Part shown: one piece after another, positions 49,413 to 61,344 of the stretch
Layout: every line of letters starts with the position of its first letter
Position numbering within the stretch: the stretch's first letter is position 1
From: Hirsutella rhossiliensis
Lineage: Eukaryota > Ascomycota > Sordariomycetes > Hypocreales > Ophiocordycipitaceae
Reading direction: 5' to 3'
Length of the DNA stretch: 64,000 nucleotides
Assembly (NCBI RefSeq): GCF_020360975.1
Contig: NW_025408668.1
Coordinates: 7,626,001 to 7,690,000 of the forward strand
Notes under the pieces: model-generated
Database searches by the model: none
What the model was told of the DNA's origin: nothing
The model's input: only the letters and a program-made list of their open reading frames with translations
Position numbers and translations under genes: made by a program

Positions 49413-52400
49413 TTATATTAATAATAGACCGTCTTTAAAATTATAGAGTAATCTAGGTCTTAATTCCTTTATAAAAATATTAGCTATATTATCTTTTAAT
49501 TTAATATAAAAAACTTTAATTTCCCCTTCTCTTATACTAGTTCTAGTATAGTAATAGGCTAATCTTATATACTTAGACCTTTTATAAAATTCTGGATTTT
49601 CTACTAATTTAATAGTAGTAGTATTATCCGTTAAAATAAGAGGTATAGTATTAGGAATCTTAATAGATAGATCCTTAGTAATATTTTTAAAAAGCATATT
49701 TAAATAAATAGCTTCTTTATTTACCTCCCTAAGGCTAATATACTTTACTTTATAGGTAGAAAGGGTAACGGCTTTCTACTTAAAGTAAGCCTAGCTTATT
49801 ATATTATTATATATATAAAATAGTAACTAGAAAAGGATTTTCCGTCCGTTAAATCTAACGCCTAGCTAGAGTCGGTAAAACCCTTTATATATAGATAGGT
49901 AAAAGGGATATTATAATTATATTTAATCTTTAGGCTAGGGAATTTATTTAAATATTTCTAAATTATATTTAAAGCCTTAAAATACGTCTAGTTAAGCTTA
50001 GCCGCGAATCTAGCATAGGAAATTATAGAATATAAGATATCTAGCCTAGTAAATAAGGCTAAGTATAATAGAGATCCTATTTCTTTCTAAAATTATAATA
50101 TATCTTCCTTAGAAGCTAATTCCTTTACTTTTATAAGCTTAAAGCCTACTATAGCGGGTAAATTCGAAGTTCTTAAACCTTCTTTATTAAATTCCTTTAA
50201 TTTATTTAAGGTATAATTTTCTTAGGATATATATAGCTCTTTATTTTCTTAGTTTATTATAATATTTAGACCTAAGAAGTCTTTTATATCTCTTAAGATA
50301 GTAAAATCTAGAAATTTAGATAATTCTTTAAATAATCTTTCTTTTATTATAGATTTAGAGGGCCCTACTATAAGAAAGTCGTTAACGTAAATTGCTAAGG
50401 CTATACTATAGTCCTTATTTATAAATACTCCTTTATCTATTAAAAAAGGAAGAAATCCGAGATTATTTAGTATAATTTTTAAATAATTATACTAGAGCTT
50501 AGGACTTTATTTTAGGCTATATAATGCTTTCTTTAGCTTTGCTTTAATTTAACCGGTTTTATATAGGTCTAGGAATTTAGTTAATTTTATTATAAAAAAG
50601 ATATAGCCGCCTATTAGATATAAGCGATAGCGTTAATTAACGTATATAGAGTACACGATATACCCCCTTAGGGATATCGGGTTAATTCGTCCCGGGATAC
50701 CTAGATATCCTAGACCATAGCGGGAATTTTTATATAGGCAGGCCCTATACTAAAACCGCGCTTAATTACGCTAGCGGGACTCGAACTATAGGCCTTTAGG
50801 TAATACGCGCTAGGCTAGCTAGAAGTACGTACGTAGTTACCCGAGGTAACCTCCGCCCGGGCTTATAACTATTACGAAAAAGATATAGCCGCCTATTAGA
50901 TATAAGCGATAGCGTTAATTAACGTATATAGAGTACGCGATAAATTTAATTCCTTTAGCTCTATAAGCTAATCTATATTTTAAATAATATTCTTTAAAAG
51001 CGTATTCTTCGTAGCCTATAGGAAGATCGATATATACTTCGCTATCTATATCGGTATATATAAAGGCATTTATTATATCTATCTATAAAGCTTCGAACTT
51101 ATAGATAATAGCTAAAATAAGTAGAATTCTAATAGATTTAGGTCTAGCCGTAGTCGAAAAGGTATCTAGGAAATCTAAGCTATAAATCTACTTAAATCCT
51201 TATATTATAAAACGGGCTTTATATTTTATTATATTATTTTAACTATCCTTCTTAATAGTATAGACCTAGCGGCCTCCTATAGCCTCCTTATCCCTAAGGA
51301 GGTAGGAAAATTCCTAAGTTTTATATTTAATTAGCTAACTAATTTCCTTAATTATAGCTTCTTTTTAATATACTACTTTAGGGCTATTTATTGCCTATTT
51401 ATAGGTCTTTAGAACTTTTAGATCCTAATTTTCTATACTAGCTAGAATTAACTCTATAAAATCGTAGTTTAGAAATAAATTAACGTTAGGGTATTCGATA
51501 TAGTCCGAATCGAACCCTTCTAGCTTCTTAGGTAATTCTACTACTATTTTACTAATAGTAGGAATAGGATCGTTATTTAGAGACTCTTCTTCTATAAAAG
51601 GCAAGGGACTTTTATCTCTAGGTTCTCTAGTAGCTTCCTCTATAGGGATATAGCTTTCTAGCTTATTTTTATTTAGAATAGAATTAAAATTAAAGGTATT
51701 ATTACTACTAGAAATTTCTGGATTTTTTATAAATTTATTTTCTAGTATAGTAATATCTTTAAAGATAGTAATCTTTCTCTTAGTAAAATCCTAGATTTTA
51801 TATATATTTTCTAAATAGCCTACTATTATTCCCTTAAAAGCTCTATTATCTAGCTTATCTTTAAGGTCTTTATTCTTATAATATATAAGGCTTCTAAAGG
51901 TCTTAATTTTATTTAAGGTCTCGAAGGGTAGTATTATATTATCCCTTTTTTTTATAAGACTTTTAAATCCTATCGTAGAATACGGTAATCTATTATATAA
52001 ATAGGTAGCTATTAAAACAGCTTCTCCCTATAGATATTTAGGAAGCCTAGTAGTAAATAAAAGAGCTCGTACTTTTTCTAATATAGTACGATTTATTCTT
52101 TCTATTCTACTATTAGATTCTAGCGTCCTAAGAGGACTAAAATTAAAGGTAATCCCTTCTTTTTCGTAATAGAGCTTTATTTTATATATAAATTCTTTAG
52201 TATTATTAAAAAATGCTTCTTTAATCCTAGTATTTTAGGGTTATTTTCTACCCTATTTTTAAATTCTAGGAACCTATCTAGAGCTTCCCCCTTTTTTCGA
52301 AGAAGGTATATTTCTAGATATTAGGTTCCTACGTATAGGAAAGAAATATAATAGTAATATTTATTATAAGTAGGCACTTTAATTAGCCCCTAAATATCTA

Positions 52401-54120
52401 ATACTATTTTTTTTAAATAGGTATAAGACTTATACGAAGGTTGTTTATTAACCTTATTCGTTACTTTAGCTCTAATATATATTTCGTATTGCCTTATTTT
52501 ATTTTCCTCTTTTAGAGGCATTTTTATATCCTTATTATATCTTTTTAATATTTCTAAAATCGCCCTACTATTTATATACCCTAAGCGTAAGTGCTAAGTA
52601 TAAAAATCTATATCCTTTGCCTTTAAAGATATAATAAGGATTAATTAGCTTTCTAATAAAGGTTCTATAGGAATATAATATAATTTATTTCTAAGAAATC
52701 CTTTAGTAAGGACCTTAGCCTTATTATCTAATAAAAGGACTTTATTTCCTCCTATTAAGGCATAGGTATTATTAAAATAAGATTAGGATAGTATATTTAC
52801 CCTTAATTTAAGTATATAAAAGTAGTCTCGAAGGATATACCTTTTACTATTATATAGGAACTTAAATACTAAGTCCCCTTTCCTTTACTAATATAAAGGA
52901 AGCTTTTCCCTAGTAAACTTTAGACTTAATTTCTTTATAGTTAATAAGGAAATTTTTATTTAATACTATATACCTAGTAGCTCTAGTATTATAAATAAAA
53001 TTAAAGATCCTTTTATTCTTATAACTAGGAAATCCTCCTTCTCTTACCTTTAAAACTAATTCCTTTATTCTAGGAATTAAGGCTTTTAAAGGTCCTAAAA
53101 GAGAGTCTTTATTAGCTTCTACTATAGGGGTATTTATAGAGGTTAAAATTACCTCTAAATCCTTAGACGTTTATATAGGGGTCGGAGCCCTAGAAAGGTC
53201 TATAAGGTCGATATCTAGGTCTATATTTTCTTACGAAGCTATATTTAAGACCTTATTACTATCGTCCGAATCGGACTCTAGCTCTATAATTCGAGCCTTC
53301 CTTCTTTTATTAGTAGTAGAAATACTACTAAAAGGGGATTTCTTCCTAGAAGAAGAAGATAAAGAAGAAGATTTTCTCTTCTTAGAAATTTAAGTCCTAT
53401 CGTCCTTTTTTCCTTTATTTAAAACCTAATAAGTAGGCGCCTTATTTAGGTATAATTTATAGTAATTTACTATAAAATGCCTTAGTTTTTTGCATTCCTT
53501 ATAATAAGGAGTATCCGTAGAATTTCTATAGGATTTCTAAGGCTTCCTTTATATTAAGAAGGCTTTCTCCGAAGATTTACCTATATCCTCTATTCTTCTA
53601 GCTTCGTCTAAAAGACTAGCTATTAGGGATTCGAGGGTAAACGCCGTAGAATTATACTTAAGGCTCTATATAATATTTATAATATAGCTTCTAAATTCCT
53701 TATTAAGGCAATTAAGAATCCATGCTATAAGGATAACTTTTAGAATTTCTATATTATAGGATTTTAAATCCTCGTAGATTTCTTTTACCTTATAAAGGTA
53801 TTTCTTTAAATTAGAGCCTAAGGGACTAAGATTAAAGAGCTACTTTATAAGTAAATAATTCGACGAGAAATTCGACGGATTATATAGCTTTATAAGCTTA
53901 TCCTAAGCAGCTTTAGTATTTATTAAATGCTTAATTTATATTACAGGGCTATCTTTAACTTAAAGAAAAATCTAGGATAAAGCTTCTATAGTCTTTATAT
54001 AATTTTCTTGCTTTAAGGTAGCGATAAGCTTTTCCTTAGTAAGGATAGCTCTTATCCTTATAGTTTAAAGAGTATAATTTAAATTTCCCTTAAGTCTAGA
54101 GAATTTATATTCTTTCTATC
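49413..54120 (-). pseudogene. Copia-3 gag-pol relic
   Basis: Same order as Copia-1 on the minus strand: RNase H end 49,697-49,413 (open, 94 codons, LTDNTTTIKLVENP), RT to about 51,480 interrupted by a 355-bp TRIM-like insertion at 50,588, integrase about 51,800-52,750, gag with zinc knuckle near 53,450-53,510. More RIPed than Copia-1: for example the RT box codons and several CA sites conserved in Copia-1 are TA here. Confidence 0.87.
50588..50942. mobile_element. 355-bp TRIM-like element in Copia-3
   Basis: Two 73-bp direct terminal repeats (50,588-50,660 and 50,870-50,942) flank a 209-bp interior, with a 5-bp target duplication AATTT (50,583-50,587; 50,943-50,947). The Copia-1 sequence lacks it and shows the empty site. 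Terminal repeats begin TATTA and end GATA, compatible with RIPed TG..CA. The interior on the minus strand holds AGTTCGAGTCCCGC, like a tRNA T-arm (B box), and a possible A box. No coding capacity. A terminal-repeat retrotransposon in miniature or a tRNA-derived SINE with terminal repeats are the two explanations. Confidence 0.8.
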
Positions 54121-54316
54121 TACCTATTTTATATAAATTCGGTATTATTTCGTTCGTAGGGATCGAGAAGTCTAGGCGGGAGTTTAAGAGCGTAGGAAGG
54201 TAGAAGAAGTCGTTAGGGGGGTTTTTAAAAGGAATTTTAATCGGGTATTTCGATAAGGAATTTTAAAGGTATAAGTTAATTTCCCGGCTTAAAAGGAGTA
54301 AGCCGGGCTTATAACC

Positions 54317-54884
54317 TCTTAAGGTATATAAGCAAAAGCGGAATATTAGGAAATTAAGAAATTATATAAGACTACGTAATAAAGGGGAAGAAGGAGTATA
54401 AGGTAGGATTTTTAATAGAATTTATTAGTAATATATTAGTATATAAAAGAGGTGTTAAAGTTAATAATTCTCTATCTATCTACTAGCGGATATACTATCT
54501 TATATAGATAATTATAGCTAAACGGAAGAACCTTTTAGGACTAGATTTAGGCTGCCGTATAGCCCTAAGACTAGGGAATTCCGTGATACCTTAAGTGAAT
54601 CTAGAAGTGTCTTAGTTCTACTAATATTTATATTTAAAGGAGGTTAGTCGTGCCGGTATTCTTAAGAGGTCTTAGCTAGTATTCTAAGCTAGCTCTATTC
54701 CTTCGATTCCCGATTATACGATAAGTAGCAACCCGTTTAATATATAATAATATATAAAATAATAAGCGATTCTTACTTTATAGGATAAGATTTTATCTAT
54801 AATTAATATACTACTTATTAGCTTATATAATCGGGAGAGTATATTATAGCTACTTTATTTATAGTAGGAACACCGTTCCTTATA
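54317..54884 (-). repeat. Copia-3 5' LTR
   Basis: 568 bp. Inner neighbour GGTTATAAGCCCGGC (minus strand) is the primer-binding-site candidate shared with Copia-1. Confidence 0.93.
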
Positions 54885-57770
54885 GCGTTCTATAAGGTAT
54901 AGATCTTAGAGGGTAACGAGTAAAAGACAGCGTTCTATATACGCTATAGCTTATTTAAGTAGCTTATAACGCCCTTCGGCCTCTTAGGAGCGCCTACTAC
55001 CTTTTAGCGTTATATTAATAACGTACTTTAAGACTTCCTCGATAAGTTCGCCTTTATATATATAGATAATATCCTTATCTATATAAGCGGCTCCTATAAG
55101 GACTATATATAGAAAGTATAAAGGGTCTTAGAGCGCCTTTAACTTTATAGGCTCTACCTTAACTTAGATAAGTACGAATTTAGGGTTAAGAGGGTTAAGT
55201 ACCTAGGCTTTATTATCTACGTAGGTATAGGTATATAAGTAGATCCTATAAAGATCTAAGCGATCTAAGACTAAGCGGCCCTAATTATATAGATAAGTAT
55301 ATAGAGCTTCCTTAGGTTCGCGAACTATTATAAGATATTTATTAAGGGCTTCTCCTATATTATAAGTCCCTTAAATAAGATTACTAGGAAATATACTACC
55401 TTTTATTAAGGGCCTATATAAAAAGGAGCGTTTTATACGCTTAAGGACCTATTCTTATAGGCCTTAGTACTACTTTAGTAAGACTTCGACTAGTTTATAT
55501 TAGTTAAAGCGGACTATAGCGGCTAGGTACTTAAAGGAACGCTCTTTTAAGAGGTAGATAAGTAGAAGTAACTAATAGCCTTCTACTCTTATAAGCTAAC
55601 CTTAGTAGAGCGGAATTACGCTATTTATAATAAAGAGATACTAGCGATTATTAGCTACCTTAAGTAATAGTAAGCGGAGCTTTAGAGCTATAAAAGCTTT
55701 AAGGTTCTTATAGACTATAGGAATCTTAAGTACTTTATAACCCGCTAGTACCTCTTAGAATAATAAGCCCGCTAAGTAGAGTATCTCTTATACTTTAACT
55801 TCTCGATTAAGTACTAGCTAAGGTAGGACTTTATAGTCCTAGATATACTTTCTTAAAGGGATTAGGACTAGCTAATAGGAGCGGATATCGAGGCCTAAGA
55901 TCTATAGCTTATCTTATAGGAAGCGCTATAGACTTATATAGGAGCTTCCTTAGTAAAGGAAGGCGTAGCGCTAACGGATAGGCCTTTCTTTATACCTTTG
56001 CCTTAGCCCGGTAAGGAGGGATAGACCGGCCTAGGGGCGCGTACGGTGCGGGTATTCTAAGATAAGGTCCTCTAGCGCTTATAGGATAGGATATCGTCTC
56101 TAGACTATACTTATAAGAGCGTACGCCGCGCTATTAAGTCTAGCGCTTAACGCCTCGATCTAAAGCTAAAGCTAAAGGTATAAGTAGCCGACTATTATAT
56201 CGACCTATAAGGGTATCTACGTTAGCGGGGGAGACTATAGGTACCGGGCGCGCTATATACTATAGAAGCTAGGGAGAAGGATAGACTACTAGAGCTAGAT
56301 AAATAAAACGAGCTTTAAGGGAAGCTAGTTTAGCTCGTCTATAACTTTAGTATTATAGGCTACCTAGGTAGGTAGGGTATAGTAGTAGGCCTTATAAGGG
56401 ATTTCTACTAGCCCTTCTTATAGTACTACGTTCGCTACTTCCTTTATAACTACGATATTTATAGCTATACTAAGATTTAAAAGGCATAGCTTAAAGGGCT
56501 ACTTAAGTAGCTTTTAGTACCCGACCGGTTCTATATATATATATAGATAGACTTTATAATAGACCTCCTACTTATAAAAGGCGGTAACCGCTATATATAA
56601 GTAATTAAGGACCGACTTAGTAAGTCTATAGTATTAAAGCTAATACTATCTATAAATATAAAGTCCTATATAGAGCGCTTCTTATAGTACTAAGCCCGCT
56701 TATATAGCTAGCTAGCCTTTATTATAAGTAATAAGGGATCGAATTAAACTAGCCGCTTTTAGTAGTACCTATACTAGCTACTTTAGATTATATAGCTACT
56801 TAGTATAGTATATTACTTATAGACTAATAAAGGGCCTAAGAGGGTTAACTAAGAGGCGTAGGCTTACTTATAGGCTATCGTAGCTTATAACTAAGTAGAC
56901 TAAGACTAGTAGCTACTTATAGCTTAACTTATATTAAATAGTAGACTATATACCTCTATTAAGATAGCCCCTTTCTTTATAATATATAGCTTCGAACTAC
57001 CCTTACTAGTTCCTTTTACTATAGATATAGTAGCGGAGTAGTATAGTAATTTATTACTAGAGGGCCGCGCTTCTACGTTTATATAAAAGCTATAGGAGAC
57101 TATAGATTATTATTAATCTATAATAGCCGCCGCGGTATAAGATTAAGAGCGGCACGCTAATAAGACTAAGGCCTTAATAGATAGGTTTATAGTAAGAGAT
57201 AAGGTATAGCTAGACCTCCGTAACTATAGGTTAGCACGGCTAAAAAAGAAGCTTAACTAGCTATATATAAAGTTTACGGTATAAAGGGTTATTAGCCTAT
57301 AGGTTATAGAGCTCGATAGTCTCTTAATAAGGGTCTATAATAAGATTAACATAGACCTCCTTTATAGAGCTTCCTTTAACCCGCTACCTAGATAAGAAGT
57401 AGCGGACGCTTAACCGCCTATAATTAAGATAGAGGGAGAGGATAAGTTTAAGGTTAAAGAGATATAGGCCGCGCGCTAAAAAAAGGTTAATAAGAGAAAA
57501 CGCTAGGAGGTCCTCGTTAAGTAGCGTAGGTATCTCGACCTTATATAGGAACCTATATATAAGTTTATAGGAACTATAGCCCTTAATAAGTTTAAAGCCT
57601 TATTTAAAATAGTAGATAAGAATAATAAACTAGTAGACTACCGATAGTAGCTTAGGCTAAGACTATAAAGTAAGTAAAGTAAAGTAGGTAGTTATAATAA
57701 CGTAAGCGTAATAATATAAGTAGAGATAAAAATAGTGTTTATTTTAAAGTAGAGCCCCTAGACTACCTAG
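54885..57770 (+). pseudogene. G1 pol relic, part 2 (RT to chromodomain)
   Basis: Resumes with AFYKVQILEGNEQKTAF, continuing RT without a gap. The YxDD box reads YIDNILIY near 55,055-55,080; RNase H about 55,440-55,800; integrase about 56,200-57,330 with GHLG-type zinc finger, QIDFIIDLLL and KRVNQEAQAYL (from ENGQTERVNQ); a PLPRQEVADAQPP linker; then a chromodomain about 57,495-57,620 with VLVKQRRYLDLIQEP (aromatic Trp codons now TAG). The C-terminus converges on the antisense frame. Confidence 0.88.
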
Positions 57771-58790
57771 ACCTACTCCTTATCTTTATTATCGTCCTTA
57801 TCTTTATCCTTATCGTCCTCCTCTACCTTATTAGCGGCGGCAGCGCTCTCTAAGGCGCTTAGGCGGCCCTCTAAGCCCGCGAGCTAGTTAGTAGTAGCGG
57901 CGGCTCTAGGGGCTCTAAGAGTAAGGGGGGCCTAGCTAGTAATAGTAGCGGGGGCGGTAGCGGGCACGGCTAAGGGGACCGCTAATAGGGCGACGGAGGC
58001 AGTATCCTTAGTACTAGGAGAGTTAGTAGTAGAAGTAAAAGAGCTAAAGGAGAGGAACTTACTTAAGGATAAGGCCTTAGCGCTTAAGGGCGCGGAGATT
58101 ATAATAAGTAGCGGCGGTAGTAGTAAGGCGCTTCTTAGTAGCCCCCTATACCTACCTATACGCGCTAGCCTTCTAAGCTAACGCTATAGTAAGTAAGATA
58201 AGAGGCGCCGCCTTATAAGTATAGCTAGTATACGTATACTAATAATAACTACCGCTATAGTGGCGCCTAACTTAGTCGGCGTAGGAGAGCTCTTATAACG
58301 TATACCGTATATAGGGGGCCGCGTAAGCGGCTCCGGCCTATACTTAGCGTTTATACTTTAAGAAGTTAGCGGAAAATAGCTACTACGCTCGCTAGGTAGC
58401 GGACTTATAGGGGTAGTAGAGGCGGAGGCGGGGGTAGAGGGGCCGGGCGTTATAGCCGGCGGCGGGGACGGCGTCGTTACTTAGAAGGGCGACGTAAGGG
58501 CGGCTAGCGTAGTAGAGGTAGAGGCGGCGGCGGTAGGCGCGGTCGCGGGGGCGCGGGTAGGAGCAGCGGCAGCGGCGGAGCTATCGTTAGCCGTGCCTAG
58601 TACGGCGTCGACGAACGACTCTATACGCTCCGAGAAGGAGGAAGTAAGGGAGGGGGAGGTAGATATATTTATCGTAGAAGTTAGTATTATAGATTACGGC
58701 CTCTTACTTTATAAGGTAGAGAACTTACTAATTAAAGTTATTATTATTAAGGCTATTATTACTATTATAGCTACTACTATAAGTATACGT
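57692..58790 (-). pseudogene. G1 antisense ORF (Ala/Pro/Thr-rich, possible membrane segment)
   Basis: Minus-strand frame opposite to G1 pol, followed for over 300 codons with only RIP-type stops. The first part (58,620-58,360) is Ala/Thr/Pro/Ser-rich (SSAAAAAPTRAPATAP). A hydrophobic stretch GATIAVVIISIRILAILI followed by RRR lies near 58,210-58,265 and could be one transmembrane helix. Then comes another Ala/Ser-rich part, a short heptad-like LAGLEGRLSALES (about 57,850) and an acidic/lysine tail with repeated DKDK (about 57,790-57,830). It has unusually high GC for this block. The start codon is not certain. No homologous family recognised; the position matches the antisense frames of G2 and G4. 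Confidence 0.6.
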
Positions 58791-59228
58791 TAATAAAGCG
58801 GCCTATATAGCTAAGAATAAACTAACGCCTTAAGTAAAGCGGAACTTACTTATTACTACTATTACTATAGTTAAAGAAAGAGGAGAAGGAAAGGAAAGAA
58901 GAAGGGGGGGATACCGCCTTATATACCCTTAGGTAAAGGAGGCTACCTAAGGCTAAGGGAACGGGTAACCTAAGGCTTATATAGGTCCGGGCCGGCCGCT
59001 AGCTACCTAAGGGCATATATAATAGGTTGCGCCCCTATTTAAATAGCTAGCCGGCCGATAAGTATAGAGCCTAGTTCCGGCTACCTAGGCTAATAGGCGC
59101 GGGGATAATAGGGCTAGTAGGGCTAGTATAATTAATAGGAAAGGGTAGGGTAGAGCTAGCGGTATAGGCCTAATAGTATAGAAGCCGTTAATTAAGTAAC
59201 GCCGCGCCGCGCTTAAGGAAGGGCATTA
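58791..59228. other. G1 3' non-coding segment
   Basis: Between the antisense frame and the 3' LTR. GA-rich near 58,870-58,910, then mixed; would include the promoter of an antisense transcript. Nothing else seen. Confidence 0.4.
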
Positions 59229-59414
59229 TATAAGAGTCTTTAACTATTATAGGTTATAGGCTTAGGCTATAGCCTAAGCTATATAGTTATATATAGAGGG
59301 CCGGATCCTATATATATATATATAAGCTAGCCGCGTATAAGAGAGCTTTATATAGCTTATTAATATTATCCTATAAACGGTACCTATATATATACCTTTA
59401 CTTACTTTATAATA
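59229..59414 (+). repeat. G1 3' LTR
   Basis: 186 bp, same edges as the 5' copy; a few C/T and G/A differences. Confidence 0.92.
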
Positions 59415-59839
59415 TTAATAAAGTAAAGTTTTAACTAAGATTCCTAGGCTTAGTACTTTAAGCTTATATAAGTAATATCGAATAAGGGTATAAGGTTAAG
59501 GTAAATAATAAGCTTATAGCGCTTATTAATTAATATATAATAGTTAGTACGCTTAACTTAATATATTATTAAGCGGTCGCTAATAAAAGGGTTAGATAAA
59601 ACTTATAATAATAAACTTTTATATACCTATAGTCTTAAAGGACTTATAATAGGCCGTCTTAGCGGTATTAAAAGCTTTAGCTAAATACTATACTATAATA
59701 GTAAGATAGTACTAATTAGCTTCTTTAAAAATAAGTATACTTATATTTAAGCTATTATCCTTAATATCCTTATTACTAGTCTTTAACTTATTAAACTTAT
59801 ATAGGTACTTAATAATAGCGACTATATTAGCTTAGTTAC
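59415..59839 (-). mobile_element. G4-like fragment, right half
   Basis: Reverse complement of about 20,481-20,900 of G4, continuous with 45,627-46,045 once G1 is removed. Ends at 59,839 where G2 begins; GTTAC there is the candidate G2 target site. Confidence 0.85.
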
Positions 59840-60289
59840 TATTAAGGGCTAGCGTATACTTAGTATAGTAGTATAGGGCTAAATAATTATTTATCTAAAG
59901 CTAAGGAAAGAAGAGGAAAACTCTATCTTAGTCGCGATAGTTATCTACCTTTCTTAGTCCTTAGCTCGACTTATATTTAAGTACTATTCGGCCTAAGTTT
60001 AGGTCGAGCTCTACCTATACGTAGGTCTACTTTAGCCTGACTTTAGTATAGTCGCTATAGTATAGCCTTAGCCTTCCGCGGGCGTAGCCCGTAATACTAC
60101 CCCCGCTCTCCCCCTCTTATCGGTAGTGCCCTTATTCCTCTCCTACCGCCCTTTCGTTATCGCTATCCCCCTTTTTCTTAGCGCGCGCGGTCGCTTCCTT
60201 CCGCCTTACGCTCGCCCTATCCCTTTATATACCGCCCTTTTATACGCTCGTTCCGCCTTATCTTTCCCTCCTCCGCGTATATACCCCTA

Positions 60290-61028
60290 TACCTTACTAA
60301 CTATACGTATACCCCGCTATATATAAATACCCCTCTTTTATCCCCTCTCTCCCTTGTCTTCTTTTTCCTCCTTTAAGCTTTACTCCCTCCGCGTACGCGC
60401 CCCTACTCTACCTAACTTCTATCGCCGCGCCGCGCTATATTATAACTACCGCGGGCCCTTACACGCCCGCCGGCTTCTCTACTCCGCGTAGCGGCACCCC
60501 GCCTCCTAGCACGCCGGGCGACTATACTCTACCGCCCTCGCGCTAGTCGACGCGTCCGCCTATATCTCCTAGGAAGCGTAGCGCGACCTATAGCACTACT
60601 ATATAGCGGCTACCCTATCTCGCCTATATAGGCCGGATAACGTCGCCGAGCGTCGAGACGTAGTATAGTGCCTACTAGAATTAGGCGTCGCCGCGTACTC
60701 GTAACTACTTCGCCTACGCCTACGCCGGATTACGCTACCTTCCTATCTATTACTCTCCCTTAACTTTATTCGATAAGACGCTAATACGATAGTAGTATAT
60801 TAGGGATACGATCGCTGCTACTAACGCCCTCTAGGACTATACGTCCTAAAGGATATTCGACGACTACTAGAGCGACCCTTATATATATACTCCGTTCCCC
60901 CTCCGACCCTATCCTACCGTTTGTCTCTAACTATCGTTCTAGTATACTAAGCTTACCCGCGCCGCTATATCTACGCGCTAGGCCTAGATATACCTTAATA
61001 TCTTAGAGTAATTAGGCGGTAGTTAAGG
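60290..61028 (+). pseudogene. G2 antisense ORF (Pro/Ser/Arg/Tyr-rich)
   Basis: Plus-strand frame of roughly 245 codons opposite to G2 pol; all internal stops are TAG or TAA of RIP type. N-terminal part is Pro/Ser/Thr-rich with basic residues (PPISPRKRSATYS near 60,560), followed by FAYAYAGLRYLP and a C-terminal half with regular hydrophobic spacing, ending LEQLGGSQ-stop near 61,028. A related stretch is present on the minus strand of the fragment at 41,661-42,150. No known family recognised; the upstream start is not resolved. Several short open frames in other phases here (60,126-60,326; 61,322-61,519) are shadows. Confidence 0.55.
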
Positions 61029-61340
61029 GGCGTCTATAGTCGGTTAAAATTAAGTCGGTGTCCTTAGTATATCCTACTATATCTATATCTTATCTTATTA
61101 TATCTTACCCTTATCCTTATCCTTATCTATCCTTTATCGCTATCCGTCTTATATTTATCCCCTATCTATCCTTTATCGTTTCCTTTTAGTACTATAGTTT
61201 CTCTCTATCTTTTCCTTAATCTTTAATAAGCGTCTCCTATCCTTTACCTCTTTCTCTTTCTCTCCCTTCTATCCTTTATTTCCCCTTCCTTATCCTCCGC
61301 CTTCCTTTTTATCCCTTTCTCTTGCCCTTCCTTTATCGTT
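61029..61340. other. G2 pyrimidine-rich spacer
   Basis: Very C/T-rich on the plus strand with repeated CCTTATCC / CCTTTATC strings, so purine-rich on the G2 sense strand. It separates the pol chromodomain from the end of the antisense frame. Confidence 0.5.
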
Positions 61341-61344
61341 CTCC

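Larger units (their letters stand above)
48476..54884 (-). mobile_element. Copia-3, inserted in G1 reverse transcriptase
   Basis: Complete Copia copy, minus strand, 6,409 bp including the TRIM-like insertion. LTRs 48,476-49,043 and 54,317-54,884 are both 568 bp. Exact target duplication GCGTT at 48,471-48,475 and 54,885-54,889. These edges define the true 568-bp LTR length of the family. Confidence 0.93.
46046..59414 (+). mobile_element. Ty3/Gypsy chromovirus G1, split by Copia-3
   Basis: LTRs of 186 bp (46,046-46,231 and 59,229-59,414) flanked by an exact 5-bp duplication TTAAT (46,041-46,045; 59,415-59,419). Without Copia-3 and its duplicated GCGTT it is 6,955 bp. Gag and pol are on the plus strand; a long antisense frame lies between the chromodomain and the 3' LTR. 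The purine tract AAGGAAGGG precedes the right LTR. Confidence 0.92.

Noticed and set aside
50770..50870. Functional tRNA gene in the TRIM-like element
   Set aside because: A T-arm-like string is visible on the minus strand, but no complete cloverleaf or acceptor stem could be built by eye.
58593..58793. 66-codon plus-strand ORF at 58.6 kb
   Set aside because: Lies on the opposite strand inside the G1 antisense frame and has no features.
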